Part shown: positions 33,256 through 43,682 of the stretch, piece by piece
Layout: the number at the start of each line of letters is the position of its first letter
Numbering within the stretch: position 1 is the first letter of the stretch
NCBI GenBank assembly: GCA_027943335.1
Contig: BSBK01002093.1
Coordinates: forward strand, 372,001-436,000
Length of the DNA stretch: 64,000 nucleotides
Source of the DNA: Chamaecyparis obtusa
Lineage: Eukaryota; Streptophyta; Pinopsida; Cupressales; Cupressaceae
Direction: 5' to 3'
Position numbers and translations under genes: made by a program
Notes under the pieces: generated by a model
What the model was told of the DNA's origin: nothing
Seen by the model: only the letters and a program-made list of their open reading frames with translations
The model's database searches: none

Positions 33256-33877
33256 TGGCAAACAATGGTGAATGTCTAGTGGGCTGCTATACTTAAGAGA
33301 TCATCATGTGTTCAACATCTAAATTGAAACTTGTTTGTTCTTCTTGTTTCTAGCAGGTTTTTAACAGCCACAGATGGGGTCGAGGTTGCAACTAACAGTT
33401 TATTGATCTCATACAGAGGAACATGTTCTTGATTTTCATTTCTTGGACAACCAGCACCAATGAGCAGGGACATGGCCAGGGAATTCCAAAATGGCCTGGA
33501 AGAAATGATAGTTAGATTTGGATTCAAACTCATCGGTCCTTCCAATTCATCTATTGATCAATCATTCATGTACAAGATGCATTTGTGATTTAGTCACTGG
33601 CAGTTGGAGTTGAGAACATGGGTTTTTTTGTAAAGCAATAGTCCAAAATCAAGGTAAAAGCTTCCATACTCCAAAGACAGTAAATAGCTGTAGCCTATGA
33701 TTGTAGAGGAGAGAGTAATCTTGTAAGCTACATTGTATATTTGACTATTGAAGTGAATAATGTTGTGTGCTTTTCTTATGGTATTTTACTACCCCAAGAG
33801 GGTTTCCTTTGAATTTGATTTCCATTCCCATACTCCAAGAGTGAAGTATTTGAAACATATATATGTTTTATTAAAGA
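33256..33877. other. Unclassified spacer
   Basis: No gene or repeat recognised. A short minus-strand open frame at 33312-33545 has no known motif. Confidence 0.4.
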
Positions 33878-34009
33878 AGTTGCTTATTGAACTAGCAACA
33901 TGAACCAATAATTCTGCATTTAGCCTTTATTTCTAGATTTTAACAGATGTAGACTAAGAAATTCAGATCTTATTTGCTATGTTGCCGTTTTGGGTTAGGG
34001 TTTGACAAT

Positions 34010-34012
34010 TCA

Positions 34013-34055
<43 letters not shown>
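34010..34055. repeat. (TC)n(TA)n microsatellite
   Basis: An uninterrupted TC run passing into a TA run, next to the 3' end of the SINE-like sequence. Confidence 0.9.
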
Positions 34056-34195
34056 TTAAGAAGGGGTGAATGCTTTGACCTGGAGCTATGAACCGGTGAG
34101 GTCACAAATGGGGGACCTCATCCCCAATGGGATTTAAACCTTGATGGCGAGAACAACTCAACAAATTAACCATCACAACATGTCAATGCCGGAAC
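34050..34195 (-). mobile_element. tRNA-derived SINE-like element
   Basis: The minus strand carries an A-box-like TGATGGTTAA (near 34166-34178) and a B-box-like GGTTTAAATCC (34130-34140) about 35 bp apart. The B box equals GGTTCGAATCC with its CpG changed to TA. The 3' end runs into (TA)n. It is present in only one of two duplicated units, as expected for an insertion. No target duplication is clear. Confidence 0.5.
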
Positions 34196-34587
34196 TATTA
34201 TTATATATATTACAATAATATAAAAAGAACCATAATTTGCACAAAATATATATATTTTTTAAAAATTATATACAGAATTGAGTACACAGCTGATAGTTGA
34301 TAGATAAGTCAATGTTAATTGTCAAATTATAAATGTTAAAGATGAATCTAAATGATTTTTATATAATAGGAGCATTATTTAGAATTGGAATTGATTCTGG
34401 CTCAGCAAACGTGCAACATGGAGTTGCTTATATAACTAGCAACATGGCCCAATAGTTCTGCATTAGCCTCTATTTCAAGATTTTATCAGGTCTAAATTGA
34501 AGCAATTGTAGATCTTAGTTTGGCTATGTTTCTGTTTTGGATTCACTTATCTCTTGTTGGGCTCACTATGTCTGGGTTTGGCTGTAC

Positions 34588-34875
34588 AATACATACACAC
34601 ATATGTTTGTATGTGCATACATAGACATATACATATATACCCACATACATATATACATCCAAGCATACATACATTCATATGCACATACACATATACACAT
34701 ACATACATATATATGTACGTATGTATATACATATTTATGTAAGTACACATGTACATATGCACATATTTAACATATGTGTACGTATGTATGCATGTAGGTA
34801 TGTACTATGCACATGTGCAGTTAAATGGGTATACCGTATACCTACATATATACCTATGTACATATGTACATGCAA
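34588..34875. repeat. CATA/TATG degenerate microsatellite, partly self-complementary
   Basis: The left half is ACATA-type units, the right half TATGT-type units, meeting near 34708-34720. Overlapping open frames on both strands are composition artefacts. Confidence 0.88.
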
Positions 34876-34975
34876 ATCATAAATTTTAAATATGATCAAA
34901 GCTGTTTATATATAATAGGAGCATTACTCAAAATTGGATTTGACTTAACAAATCAAAAGTATACATGCAGTTTAA

Positions 34976-36560
34976 TTCTCTTTCAAGTAATTAAGGAAAC
35001 TAAAACAATGCTCAAAGGGTTATAAAAGGAAGGAAATTCTTTTTGTTCTTGTTATTTCAAGCCAAACAAATAGAAAGAAAATACTTATTTTCCACTTGGC
35101 ATAGTGTAAAGCAATTTTTACGTTTTGCTTTTTGAAACTAGAGCAAGGTTCTCAGACGAAAATGAGTCTCAACCATGGAGAGAATATTTACGAAGACATG
35201 CATGGTGCTCAATATGTCCCTGCTTCAAAGTTGATATTGCTGATTTGCTCCAATGGTACGGAAGCTTTCCTGGCTCCATTAGCTCAATATGGATGGTTTG
35301 AAGCCAAGATTTCTTAATTTGGCCAATCACAAACAAGCCTTACTAATTCCATGAACCAATTGATGGTTGTTATAAAGAGAAGCATGGAATGTCTTTCCCT
35401 CATCTTGAGAAGCTAGATGAAGCGCTTGCACAAGATGAATTTTTCAAAGGGGTCAATGAAGAAGAGAATTTGAATGGGGCAATATCATGCACACCCTTAA
35501 AGTCAAAAGAAAAATTATAAATCAACCCTATTAGGGTCAATTTGAATTGAAGAAGACAAAAATTGCACAAGCAACTTGAAGTCTACCTCAACATGCATGG
35601 TGTCGACTTTCAATGAAGAATAAAAGAACACATTTACTATTTTGAAGATGTTCAAATATGACTTGGTAATGTAAGAGACTCGAAAGTTATATAGATGCCC
35701 TTGAGATCAAGAAAGAATGTGATGGAGGCTAAGTGAGAGTATTTCAAGGAGCTTGATGGATCAAGTCACAAGTTGCAATAATTCTAACAAAAGCAAGGAC
35801 AAATTGTAGAAGATACGCATCCTGAATTTTGGAAACAATGTCATGTCACCGCAATGTAATATTCCTATTTGTCGATGCAGGAGTCCAATTTTGTGAAGTC
35901 TCTAATGAGACAAAATTGTAAGAGTGCTAGTTTGTACCTTAGAACATCTATTATATCATCCGAATAGTATGAAGATTGTTTTTTGTGGTTGTGGTGAATG
36001 GATATCCCCCATCAGCAATGAAGTATTCATATACCATCTTTATTAGGTCGAATATCAAATGTATGTCATTTGAATATGGTACCAAATCTTCCATCCTCCG
36101 CTAGAAACCGTGGGGAAGAAATTTAAATGATTGATAGTGGTCAAAGGGATCAATGGATGAATCGTCCAAGGATACAAGTCAATTAAGAATATGAGAAGTC
36201 CTTCAAAATACCATAAATAATAATATTAGAACTGCCATGAAGAATATGTAGACGAATAAGACATCAAAATGATATCATGGGATGTTCCAAATTTGAAATA
36301 TCCTTTCTAGTAGATTCAATCCAAAGATATGTAATTGCATAATCTAACTCTTAATCAAATTAACAATTTATGGTAACAATAGAGCCTATAAATTGATCCA
36401 ATTGATTCTTGTTGAAAATTTCTGTTAAGTCTATGTTCATGCAGTTATAGATAGAATAGTATTGAATAAGAGGAAAAACAATGGTAGGGAAATACTTGAA
36501 GTTGCGTTTCCAGCTTACTGCCTTTTCACAATGATTTTTCTGAAAGAGCTGATTGAGCAT
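34976..36560. other. Decayed region, possible coding remains not recognised
   Basis: A 61-codon frame at 35132-35317 and other broken plus-strand text to about 36200 (for example HLEKLDEALAQDEFFKG near 35400) look like old protein-coding sequence, but I recognise no family. No RT motif is seen. Confidence 0.35.
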
Positions 36561-36599
36561 AGCTCAGTTGATAACATATGGGCGTACAAACACTGATGT

Positions 36600-37157
36600 C
36601 CTTTCCACCTTCAGCTGTGGATTCTTCCTACCCCTGCAACTCTCTCCATTGGTGATCGAATAACATTATCAGACCTGCGAATCATCTCAGAACACTAACT
36701 CTTGAAACGACTTGTCTATTAAAGCACATGCAACACTTGTTTCTTCATATCTGAGTTTGGGTGGGTGTCCAAACTCCACATAACCAAGGGTTTCGTCTTG
36801 GTTTCTTTGCGAATCTTGTTGCAGAAGAAAATAAAAATCAAAGGCAATGAAAAGATGCCCAACTATCCTTCAACACTGCCTTATGTAGACGCATCACTCA
36901 TAAAAAACATCTCACAACCATAAAAGCGTAGATTTTAGGTGATTTTCACAATTGGCTTTATTAAATAAAATTACCTTAAGACAAGGTAATAAGCCAAGGC
37001 CCCAACCATGACTGAAAAATAGGAGTCACTTAAGTGATTCTGGCCCCACACAAATCTCCTTTTATTCTATAAAACTGTCTAAGTCTGGGAGACACCCATC
37101 TAAAACAGACTTAACAAAGTGATTATTGCAATTTGAAACTTCAATTGAGGGGGGACA
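36600..37157 (-). repeat. Probable 3' LTR of the chromovirus remnant
   Basis: On the minus strand it starts TGTCCCCCCTCAATTG at 37157, directly after a purine tract (GGGAAGGGAGGA, 37165-37176) that follows the chromodomain. A TATA-like AATAAAAGG lies about 100 bp inside. The left end is not determined. Confidence 0.5.
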
Positions 37158-37735
37158 TTATAGTCCTCCCTTCCCGAGATTGCTGGACCACTAGCAATCA
37201 TAAATTAGGATGTTGCAGTATCTCCTCACCTTCCCATGAAGCATCATCAGTAGGCAGTCCCTTCCACTTTATGAGATACTCACAAACAACCTTATTCTTT
37301 AGCTTCTTTTCCCTCCAATCTGCAATACCTTCAGGTTCTAGAATTAGTTTTTCTCTTCATCCAATGGTGGCGACACCAGAGAGGCAATTGTCTGTTGTCG
37401 CAATGCCTTCTTTAAGAAAGAGACATGGAAAGTATTATGAATCCTACTTCCTGTCGGTTGTTCAAGTTCATAAGCAACTTCTGCAATCTTCCTGAGCACC
37501 TTGTAATGTCCATAAAACCTTGTTTCAGTTTTTCTGCTCCATTGCTCTTCAATGAAGATTGCCTGTAAGGCTGCAAGCGTAGAAAAACCAAGTCTCTCAC
37601 TTGAAAGGTCCTTTTTGTTGGTTTTGTGCCTGTAAGATATTGTCTTTTATGCTTTGAGAATATCTTGGTAACTCTGTAGGGTTTCTTTTGCACAAGGAAC
37701 CTTGCTATCATCAAAGGCTAAGTCTCTAAATGACA
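37158..37735 (-). pseudogene. Chromovirus (Ty3/gypsy) integrase C-terminus and chromodomain
   Basis: Read on the minus strand: TFQVRDLVFLRLQPYRQSSL (integrase C-terminal GPY/F region, 37540-37620), then in a shifted frame KVLRKIAEVAYELEQPTGSR and FHVSFLKKALRQQ. A chromodomain at about 37205-37290 has EYLIKWKGLPTDDASWEGEE. Chromodomains bind histone tails and steer integration in this lineage. At least one frameshift separates the parts, and nothing upstream of the integrase C-terminus remains. Confidence 0.82.
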
Positions 37736-38232
37736 AAGCTTCTTAGCAATTGTGGGAGCTGGACAAAATCCCAGTCTTCCAAGTATCAAATTCCTTCACA
37801 AATCAAAACTATTCTCAGAGAGGAGTTCAAATATTGGGAAGAAGTTTCACATTAGAATTGGGAGATCTAAAAGAAGTGTTCAGATTTGCAGATCTGTAAA
37901 TTGGTGGCAAATTTATTACAATTATTTATTCTGTAGCCTAGCCGTACACTCTCAGGCATGGTTGACATCATTCTTGGGCTGTGGAGATTACTTCATCAGA
38001 TTTGTTGAGCAGATTGATGTCATGAGTTGCAGATTGGGGCTTGTATAGCAATCTTGAAGCATTTGCTAAGTAATTCAGAGGTAGCTGTACAGTCTTTAAA
38101 ATTCCAAGCTTTCCCAGGTTGGACATGAGGATTAAAAAGTCATCATAGGGAAGATCAAGGTGTTTCTTTGTATCAGACATCACCAATTTGGGCATTAGTC
38201 ATAATTCAGATTTGGAGAGAAAGTGTTTGTAG
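37736..38232. other. Unclassified sequence left of the hAT-like element
   Basis: No gene recognised. A 98-codon plus-strand frame at 37752-38048 has no motif. This sequence appears to resume at 39437 after the inserted element. Confidence 0.4.
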
Positions 38233-39436
38233 CAAAGAAACGAGAATCAGAATCGGATCGGAATGGGCAAGGCCAAATCGAATTGTGAATCGGCCATGAA
38301 TCGGAATCGAATCGGCCACAAATCGGCAAATTTAAAAAACCCTTGAAATTTAGAGATTTTAACAATTTAAAACTTATTTCATGCACCCTTTATTGAATAT
38401 AACTTAAACATACTATAACATCATCAAATAGAAGCTAATATACATAAACAAGGAACATAAATGATAAATCCATCACATACATTACACATAAAATGTAAAT
38501 TGTAGCTAAAGTAAATAGAAATCATAGGATCGTAATGAGTCAAATCATAGAATGTATGTAAGATGAAGATCCATAAGACATCAAATCATAAATGTATGTA
38601 AGATGAAGATCCATGAAACATATGTCTATCGGTATCTGTAAGATCCATAAAACTAAATCGTTTCATAGTATGAATTTGTGATGCTTGATCATTGATCAAT
38701 GCCAAATGTCAAAGTCTTCATAACTAGATCTTAGGTAGTCTTTGTTGGTGGCTGTTTTCAAGTCCCTAGGTCCGGCAAATGAGGTTTGAATGATTTTGGC
38801 CTGTTGGGAAGTCATGTCTATTTGGGATTTGGGCGAGAGCTAAACTAAGTTTGTCATAGAGATGGGGTCGAAACCAAGTGATTTGTGATAAAATGAGTTA
38901 AAACCCTTTGAGAATCCTTTTGCCAGCTTCAGTTTGACCTTAGAAAGCCATGATGGATTGTGGGAGGTAACCCTGCTAAAGGCTTGTTGAATCTTGAAAT
39001 TTGGTTAAGTCTGGAATTTTTCAAAAAACCCCAAAATCTAGAATCTGCATCTTAACTCCTATGAAGCTGGAACCTATCTCAAACATCCTGGAAGTATTTA
39101 TATTTTATAATTTATACAAATATAACTTCAAGTATAAGAAATTAAATAAATCAAACTTATACTTAAATGTTATATTTGTATAAACTTACAACAAATAGGA
39201 AAGGCAAAAAAAACATTGAAAATATTTGTGTTTTTTTAAAATTTGACTTGACTTTTTAGCAATCCGTCGATTCACGTCCGATATTTTGGGACGATTCATG
39301 CGATCTTTGGTATGAATCGCCGGTTTAGGCAATTCAGGCCAAAAATCGGCTGACCTGATTCACGATTCAAAAAAAATCGTTGTTTTTGAATTGACTCATG
39401 AAACCGGCGATTCAAGGGCGATTCTCGTTTCTTTAA
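38233..39436. mobile_element. hAT-like non-autonomous DNA transposon (1.2 kb)
   Basis: Perfect 15-bp inverted ends AAAGAAACGAGAATC (38234-38248) and GATTCTCGTTTCTTT (39420-39434). The 8-bp flanks GTTTGTAG (38225-38232) and CTTTGTAG (39437-39444) match at seven of eight positions, fitting the hAT target size. Both subterminal regions are packed with short AATCGG / GATTC repeats in opposite orientation, like hAT transposase-binding sites. The middle is AT-rich and has no transposase frame. Confidence 0.7.
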
Positions 39437-39792
39437 CTTTGTAGATTTCTAAAGCTGATCAAGTCTGCCACAGACTGTACACCCCTGGTACGGCTATGAA
39501 AACATTGTTTGATTGCAATAAAAGTCATAAAATTCCATTTTATGTGGTGTTCTTTCTCGCTATTAGTTCGTTTCAAGTATTTCTTTCATTCATTTGAGTA
39601 TTGCATTGGTATTATCAAGAACCTCCAAAAAAAATAGAAATATTAAAAAACACAAAAAACTCATATATAGCAAAAAGACTTACTCATACACTGGTCAAAG
39701 ACACAAAAGATAAACAAACAATCAGTGATCGGCCTTAGAAAACTAGTTGGGGATCTTTTAGAGAAGACATTCTTCCTCGAGATTATGATATT
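39437..39792. other. Spacer, nothing recognised
   Basis: AT-rich; an AATAAAAG near 39519 is isolated. No coding signal. Confidence 0.4.
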
Positions 39793-40508
39793 GTGGAGCA
39801 TGATTTGGGAACAACTACAAAGAAACAAGAGATTGAAGATGCCCATGGAGCCATCAAAGTTTTAGAGAAAAGATTGAGTAAAGAAGTTGGACAGAAGAAA
39901 CAATACAAGGAAGAGGCTAGGCAGTTGAAAGAGTATATCAAACATTTGATGGAAGCATTGTCCCTCCTGTTACACTTGAAAGAGTAACGATTGATAACTT
40001 GGAGGTCATGAAGATGGTAACTCAAGAAGTAAAGGCATGTATCAAGGAAGTCTCCAAAGAGGCAGATGTTTTCCTTTCGGAATTCATGGAGAGTTATAAG
40101 ATGGTTGTTTCCATTCAAATGAGAGCCCAAGCTTTGTGCATGATTTGTGAAGAATTTTAATTTATCAAGGACCAAACCATCTTACGATTGCAAGCAATGA
40201 GGGAAATTCCTAGGCCCATGTTGGAGAAAGGCAAGGGGATTAGAGAGGATAAGGTGTTTGATCTCAATAAATGGTTTTCTGCATTAGCTTCAAAATGAGA
40301 CACCCTCAAGAAGGTGAAGTGTGATTGCCAATGGTTAAAGGAAACAATCCAAGTGATTCAAGATGAAATTCTTCAAGGAGTGAGGATAACATTTCAGTTT
40401 GGTGAAAGCAAAGATGAAATCATGGATATGGAAATATTGAAGGAAACAATGAAGGTAATTGTTGATGTAAGTTTTATGCCACTACAACATGCTGACTCAA
40501 ATACTTAG
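39793..40508 (+). pseudogene. Unrecognised coiled-coil protein pseudogene
   Basis: The first frame (39793-39987) has heptad-like helix IEDAHGAIKVLEKRLSKE and KKQYKEEARQLKEYIKHL. After a shift near 39980 the text continues in a second frame: VTQEVKACIKEVSKEADVFL, SIQMRAQALCMICEEF, stop 40158, PRPMLEKGKGIREDKVFDLN, stop 40296, then CDCQWLKETIQVIQDEIL to 40508. About 240 residues in total, mostly helical and charged. No domain recognised; it could be an extra ORF of an old retroelement. Confidence 0.5.
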
Positions 40509-43001
40509 TATTCCAAACGAAACACCAAATCTTCAACTCTCTCTTGAATAAGGATGCTCATATGCTAAACAATGTATATGGATTGTGTGATCAAATGAGA
40601 CCACCCCAAGGTTCCTTCTTATTGTGGACTTTCACTTAGTTGTAATAATGTGATATGCTGGCTATCACAAAGGGACTTACGTTGTTCATTCAATGGATAT
40701 CGACTACTTCAACCACTTCAAACAAACAAACTAAAAAGTGATAAGGGTTTAGAAAGCTATTCTACTCCTAAAATGCAAGAAATTGTGAATGTCTTTGTGA
40801 TTCTTCTAGACTTAGTTTGGCCATCGACATCAACCAAGTATGATATGTTAGCTAATTTTTTGTACCATAAAGAAAATGGATCTAATCATGATAATTCCAC
40901 ATTAAGACAACTTAATTTTCAGATTTTCATAGTGTAGTAGTCCAAGCTTTGTATCTCATCCATTGAAGTTATATCTTGACTTTTTGGAAAGAGATTGTAA
41001 TTTTCCAACATTTGGCATCAAAGCCTATATATTTCCCAACATTTGGTATAAGAGCTGGAGGCTAATTGGTTCTAAATATTCTTCTATTTTTTACTTCTTA
41101 CCCTGACAAGCTTGTGGGTTTATGTTAGAAGGAATTAAAGGTTATTGAAGGCTTATGAGGTTGCAATGAACATTGTGTTAGTTAACTTTGTTTTGCAGAT
41201 TTGTGAGATTGGAAACCATGGATATTGCCAATGTCATCTATGTTGGGCATCAAAAGCTCATTATTACAAATCTTCACTAAGTTGGTTATGTTTTGGTAAC
41301 TTGCAGCTCTTGTTTGGCAATACGTGTATTCTTTTGTAAGGTGGTTTGTTCCTTTATCTTGTGGTCATATACTGTGAGAAGGTGTTCATGTTGGATGGTT
41401 ACTTTTAACATCCTAGTCACATGGAGAAACGCTGGCTATTTGGACCACAAAATAGAGTGCTTATGTTGGATTCATGGTTTTAGCCCATGGTTACATGAAA
41501 ACATTGAAAGATAAGCCAATGACCTCTTTGGGATTTGTGGAGTTGATATGTTTCATATGTTATAGGCTCTTGGACAATTTATTTTTTCTATTGGTTGCAG
41601 TTTCTCTTGTTTTCAGCTGTGGGTTTGTAGATACGTGCTTATTCCATTGTTCATATGACATTTTTGATGTGAATGTTTGGATGTTGAAATAGATTTTAAA
41701 TTTATAGAGATGATTGTGCAGTTTTTACATGTTAATCAAAGTCTATGGTTTGTAGATCAACGATGTCTATATTTAGAGATTTTGGATGAAGGTGGTCACA
41801 AGTTTGCATATTTGCCCGGAGGGTTGTATGGTTATTCTTATGTGGGTTTGTTTGGAAAACTAGTTTTAGCGTTGATCCTAGTGTTTGAGTCTTAGAAATC
41901 CACATGTTATGCTTGATTATCTCTATTTTGCATGATATTGATGTGGGGTTGAATCTATTTTCAATTATTTGAGATTGAAGCATGGAATATGTATTTCTCC
42001 TTTGAGATGTTGCATATTTGTAGATCTTGTAAAATTTTCTGATGTAGATTTTGTTTGGTAGGCCTTATTCTTGGTCACCATTATTACACTGTTATGTTGA
42101 TTGTAGTGAGAAAAGGATTTTTTGAGAGTACCTGAGGTTGATATAGATTTGAATCTATAGCAATAGTTTATGGTGCATGAGAAGTTGTGTTTACTTTCAA
42201 TTGAGTTTTGGCAATGATATTGGTCATGATGCCATGTATAGTTCAATATCACTTTCAGTGGGAGCTTTATGTAGTTACATAATGTGTTCTATCTTCTTTG
42301 TTAGAAGATTTTTGTTCTAGATGTTGCAGTGTGTAGTGAGTCATATATAATCTTTGATTAGAAGATGTATGGTCTTTTGTAATAGTTGTTGGTGTCATAT
42401 GGAACTCTTGGATTTTGCCTTTAGATTGTAGTGAGAATTTAATGACATTTTTGGTTCTATTGACAATGTATGTGTGACAATTGTATTTTCTTGGTTTGGA
42501 GATCATGGTTTGGCTCTTCCCTTTGAAAGCTCTTACTGTTCAGTTCTTTGATTGTGTTTGGGCTATGGAGAGTCTTGAGTTAGGAGATGGTTATAACTTA
42601 TCATGATGCCTAGAGAGCTTGGTTACATAATTCAATGGGAGCTTTAGCAGTGATATGGATTCATCATTTGATGATGGATAGCTAGCTTTGTGTGGTTTGG
42701 AGATGGTTTGACATCTTGGTCTACCACGAAAGATTCTTGGATTCTTCGGTTAAGGTGTTGTTTATGACCTTCCCTTGGAGAGGATGTCGTTCTCTTTGCT
42801 TTTGAATATCAATCATTTTCTTGGAGCTTCATGATTTTGTAGGTTGCATTTGAAATTTGCATGGATTGATTGGTGGAGCTCATGGAGATTAGAGAGATTT
42901 AGGGGAGCCTAAGAGATCTCTTGTTTATGGAGGTCGTATGTTGAAATGGTCACTCTTTGATGAAGATTTCAACAAAAAGATCAAGGAACCGACACCTAGT
43001 T
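40509..43001. other. Non-coding T/G-rich region, left part
   Basis: No supported gene. A primer-site-like TGGTATAAGAGC lies at 41044-41055 and a similar TTGGCATCAAAGCC just before it, so the region may be the interior of a large non-coding LTR element. Repeated phrases such as GTAGATTTTGTT occur here and again at 48620. It resumes at 47757. Confidence 0.4.
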
Positions 43002-43006
43002 ATGGT

Positions 43007-43669
43007 TGTTAAATTATAGCTTCGATCTGATTGACGTATAATCGAATGAATTATAATTATCAGAATTGATATGCTAATGTGTGTGTGTGTGTGTATATAT
43101 ATATTATGGTTATCGATATTTATTATAACCGATTGCAGAGAATATATTCGGGCATATATTAGAATCGACTAAGTCAATATTGACTGTCATTCTTTGCAAT
43201 ATTACGTTGTTGTTCATTGCAATGATATGGTATCGTTCACTGCAATGTGACGGTATCGAGCACTGCAGTGTTACGGTAACTACCACCCGGTAGTTATCGT
43301 AACACATGCATATTATATGATGTGTTACGATAACTATCGAATGGTAGTTATGCATAACACTGTTTTGTTATAGCATTACATTACAGTTAATACAAACAGC
43401 AATACGAAAGGGTATGTCATGTAGAACATGACCCTACGTGGCTTATGCCACGTACGGTCATGTCTCTACATAGACATGACCCTATACAACATATATATAA
43501 TCAATCGTATGTGCTGAGGAAAGTAATCAATTACAATGTGCATTTCTTCTCCTCCGCAACATACGGATATATAATCAATAATATATACTTACACAGACAT
43601 TTAGATATTATGAACAACACATTAAAGAGCAACATATATTCTCTATAGGACGATCTTGATTTCACAACA
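43007..43669 (+). repeat. 5' LTR of the 43007 copia element
   Basis: Starts TGTTAAATTATAGCTTCG and ends TTTCACAACA. It contains a (TG)n(TA)n run near 43078-43105, three 23-bp repeats and two hairpins (43213-43360). Differences from the 3' LTR are mainly transitions plus microsatellite length. Confidence 0.92.
43213..43360. repeat. LTR repeat-and-hairpin block
   Basis: Three units of about 23 bp (43213-43235, 43236-43258, 43259-43280; pattern TTCACTGCAATGTGACGGTATCG) lead into hairpin GTGTTACGGTAACTACC / GGTAGTTATCGTAACAC (43268-43284, 43289-43305; 16 of 17 pair). A second, looser hairpin lies at 43322-43360. The 3' LTR has the same block near 47294-47440. Confidence 0.8.
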
Positions 43670-43682
43670 TGGTATCAAAGCC
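43670..43682 (+). other. Primer binding site of the 43007 element
   Basis: TGGTATCAAAGCC, directly after the 5' LTR; one base from the tRNA-Met site of copia elements. Confidence 0.88.

Larger units (their letters stand above)
33878..34975. repeat. Tandem duplication, period about 544 bp
   Basis: AGTTGCTTATTGAACTAGC at 33878 and AGTTGCTTATATAACTAGC at 34422 begin parallel text of about 120 bp. The ends also match (GGAGCATTATTTAGAATTGG near 34368, GGAGCATTACTCAAAATTGG near 34918). The middles differ: unit 1 holds a (TC)n(TA)n run and a SINE-like insert, unit 2 a CATA-type microsatellite. Confidence 0.75.

Noticed and set aside
34537..34882. Open frames rich in Tyr, Ile, His and Thr on both strands
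   Set aside because: Products of the CATA/TATG microsatellite.
36556..36600. AGCTCAGTTGATAAC, a tRNA A-box-like word, possible tRNA gene or SINE
   Set aside because: No B box at the required distance and no cloverleaf; lies at the edge of a probable LTR.
37752..38048. 98-codon plus-strand open frame as a gene
   Set aside because: No domain, low-confidence composition, flanked by chromovirus and hAT-like sequence.
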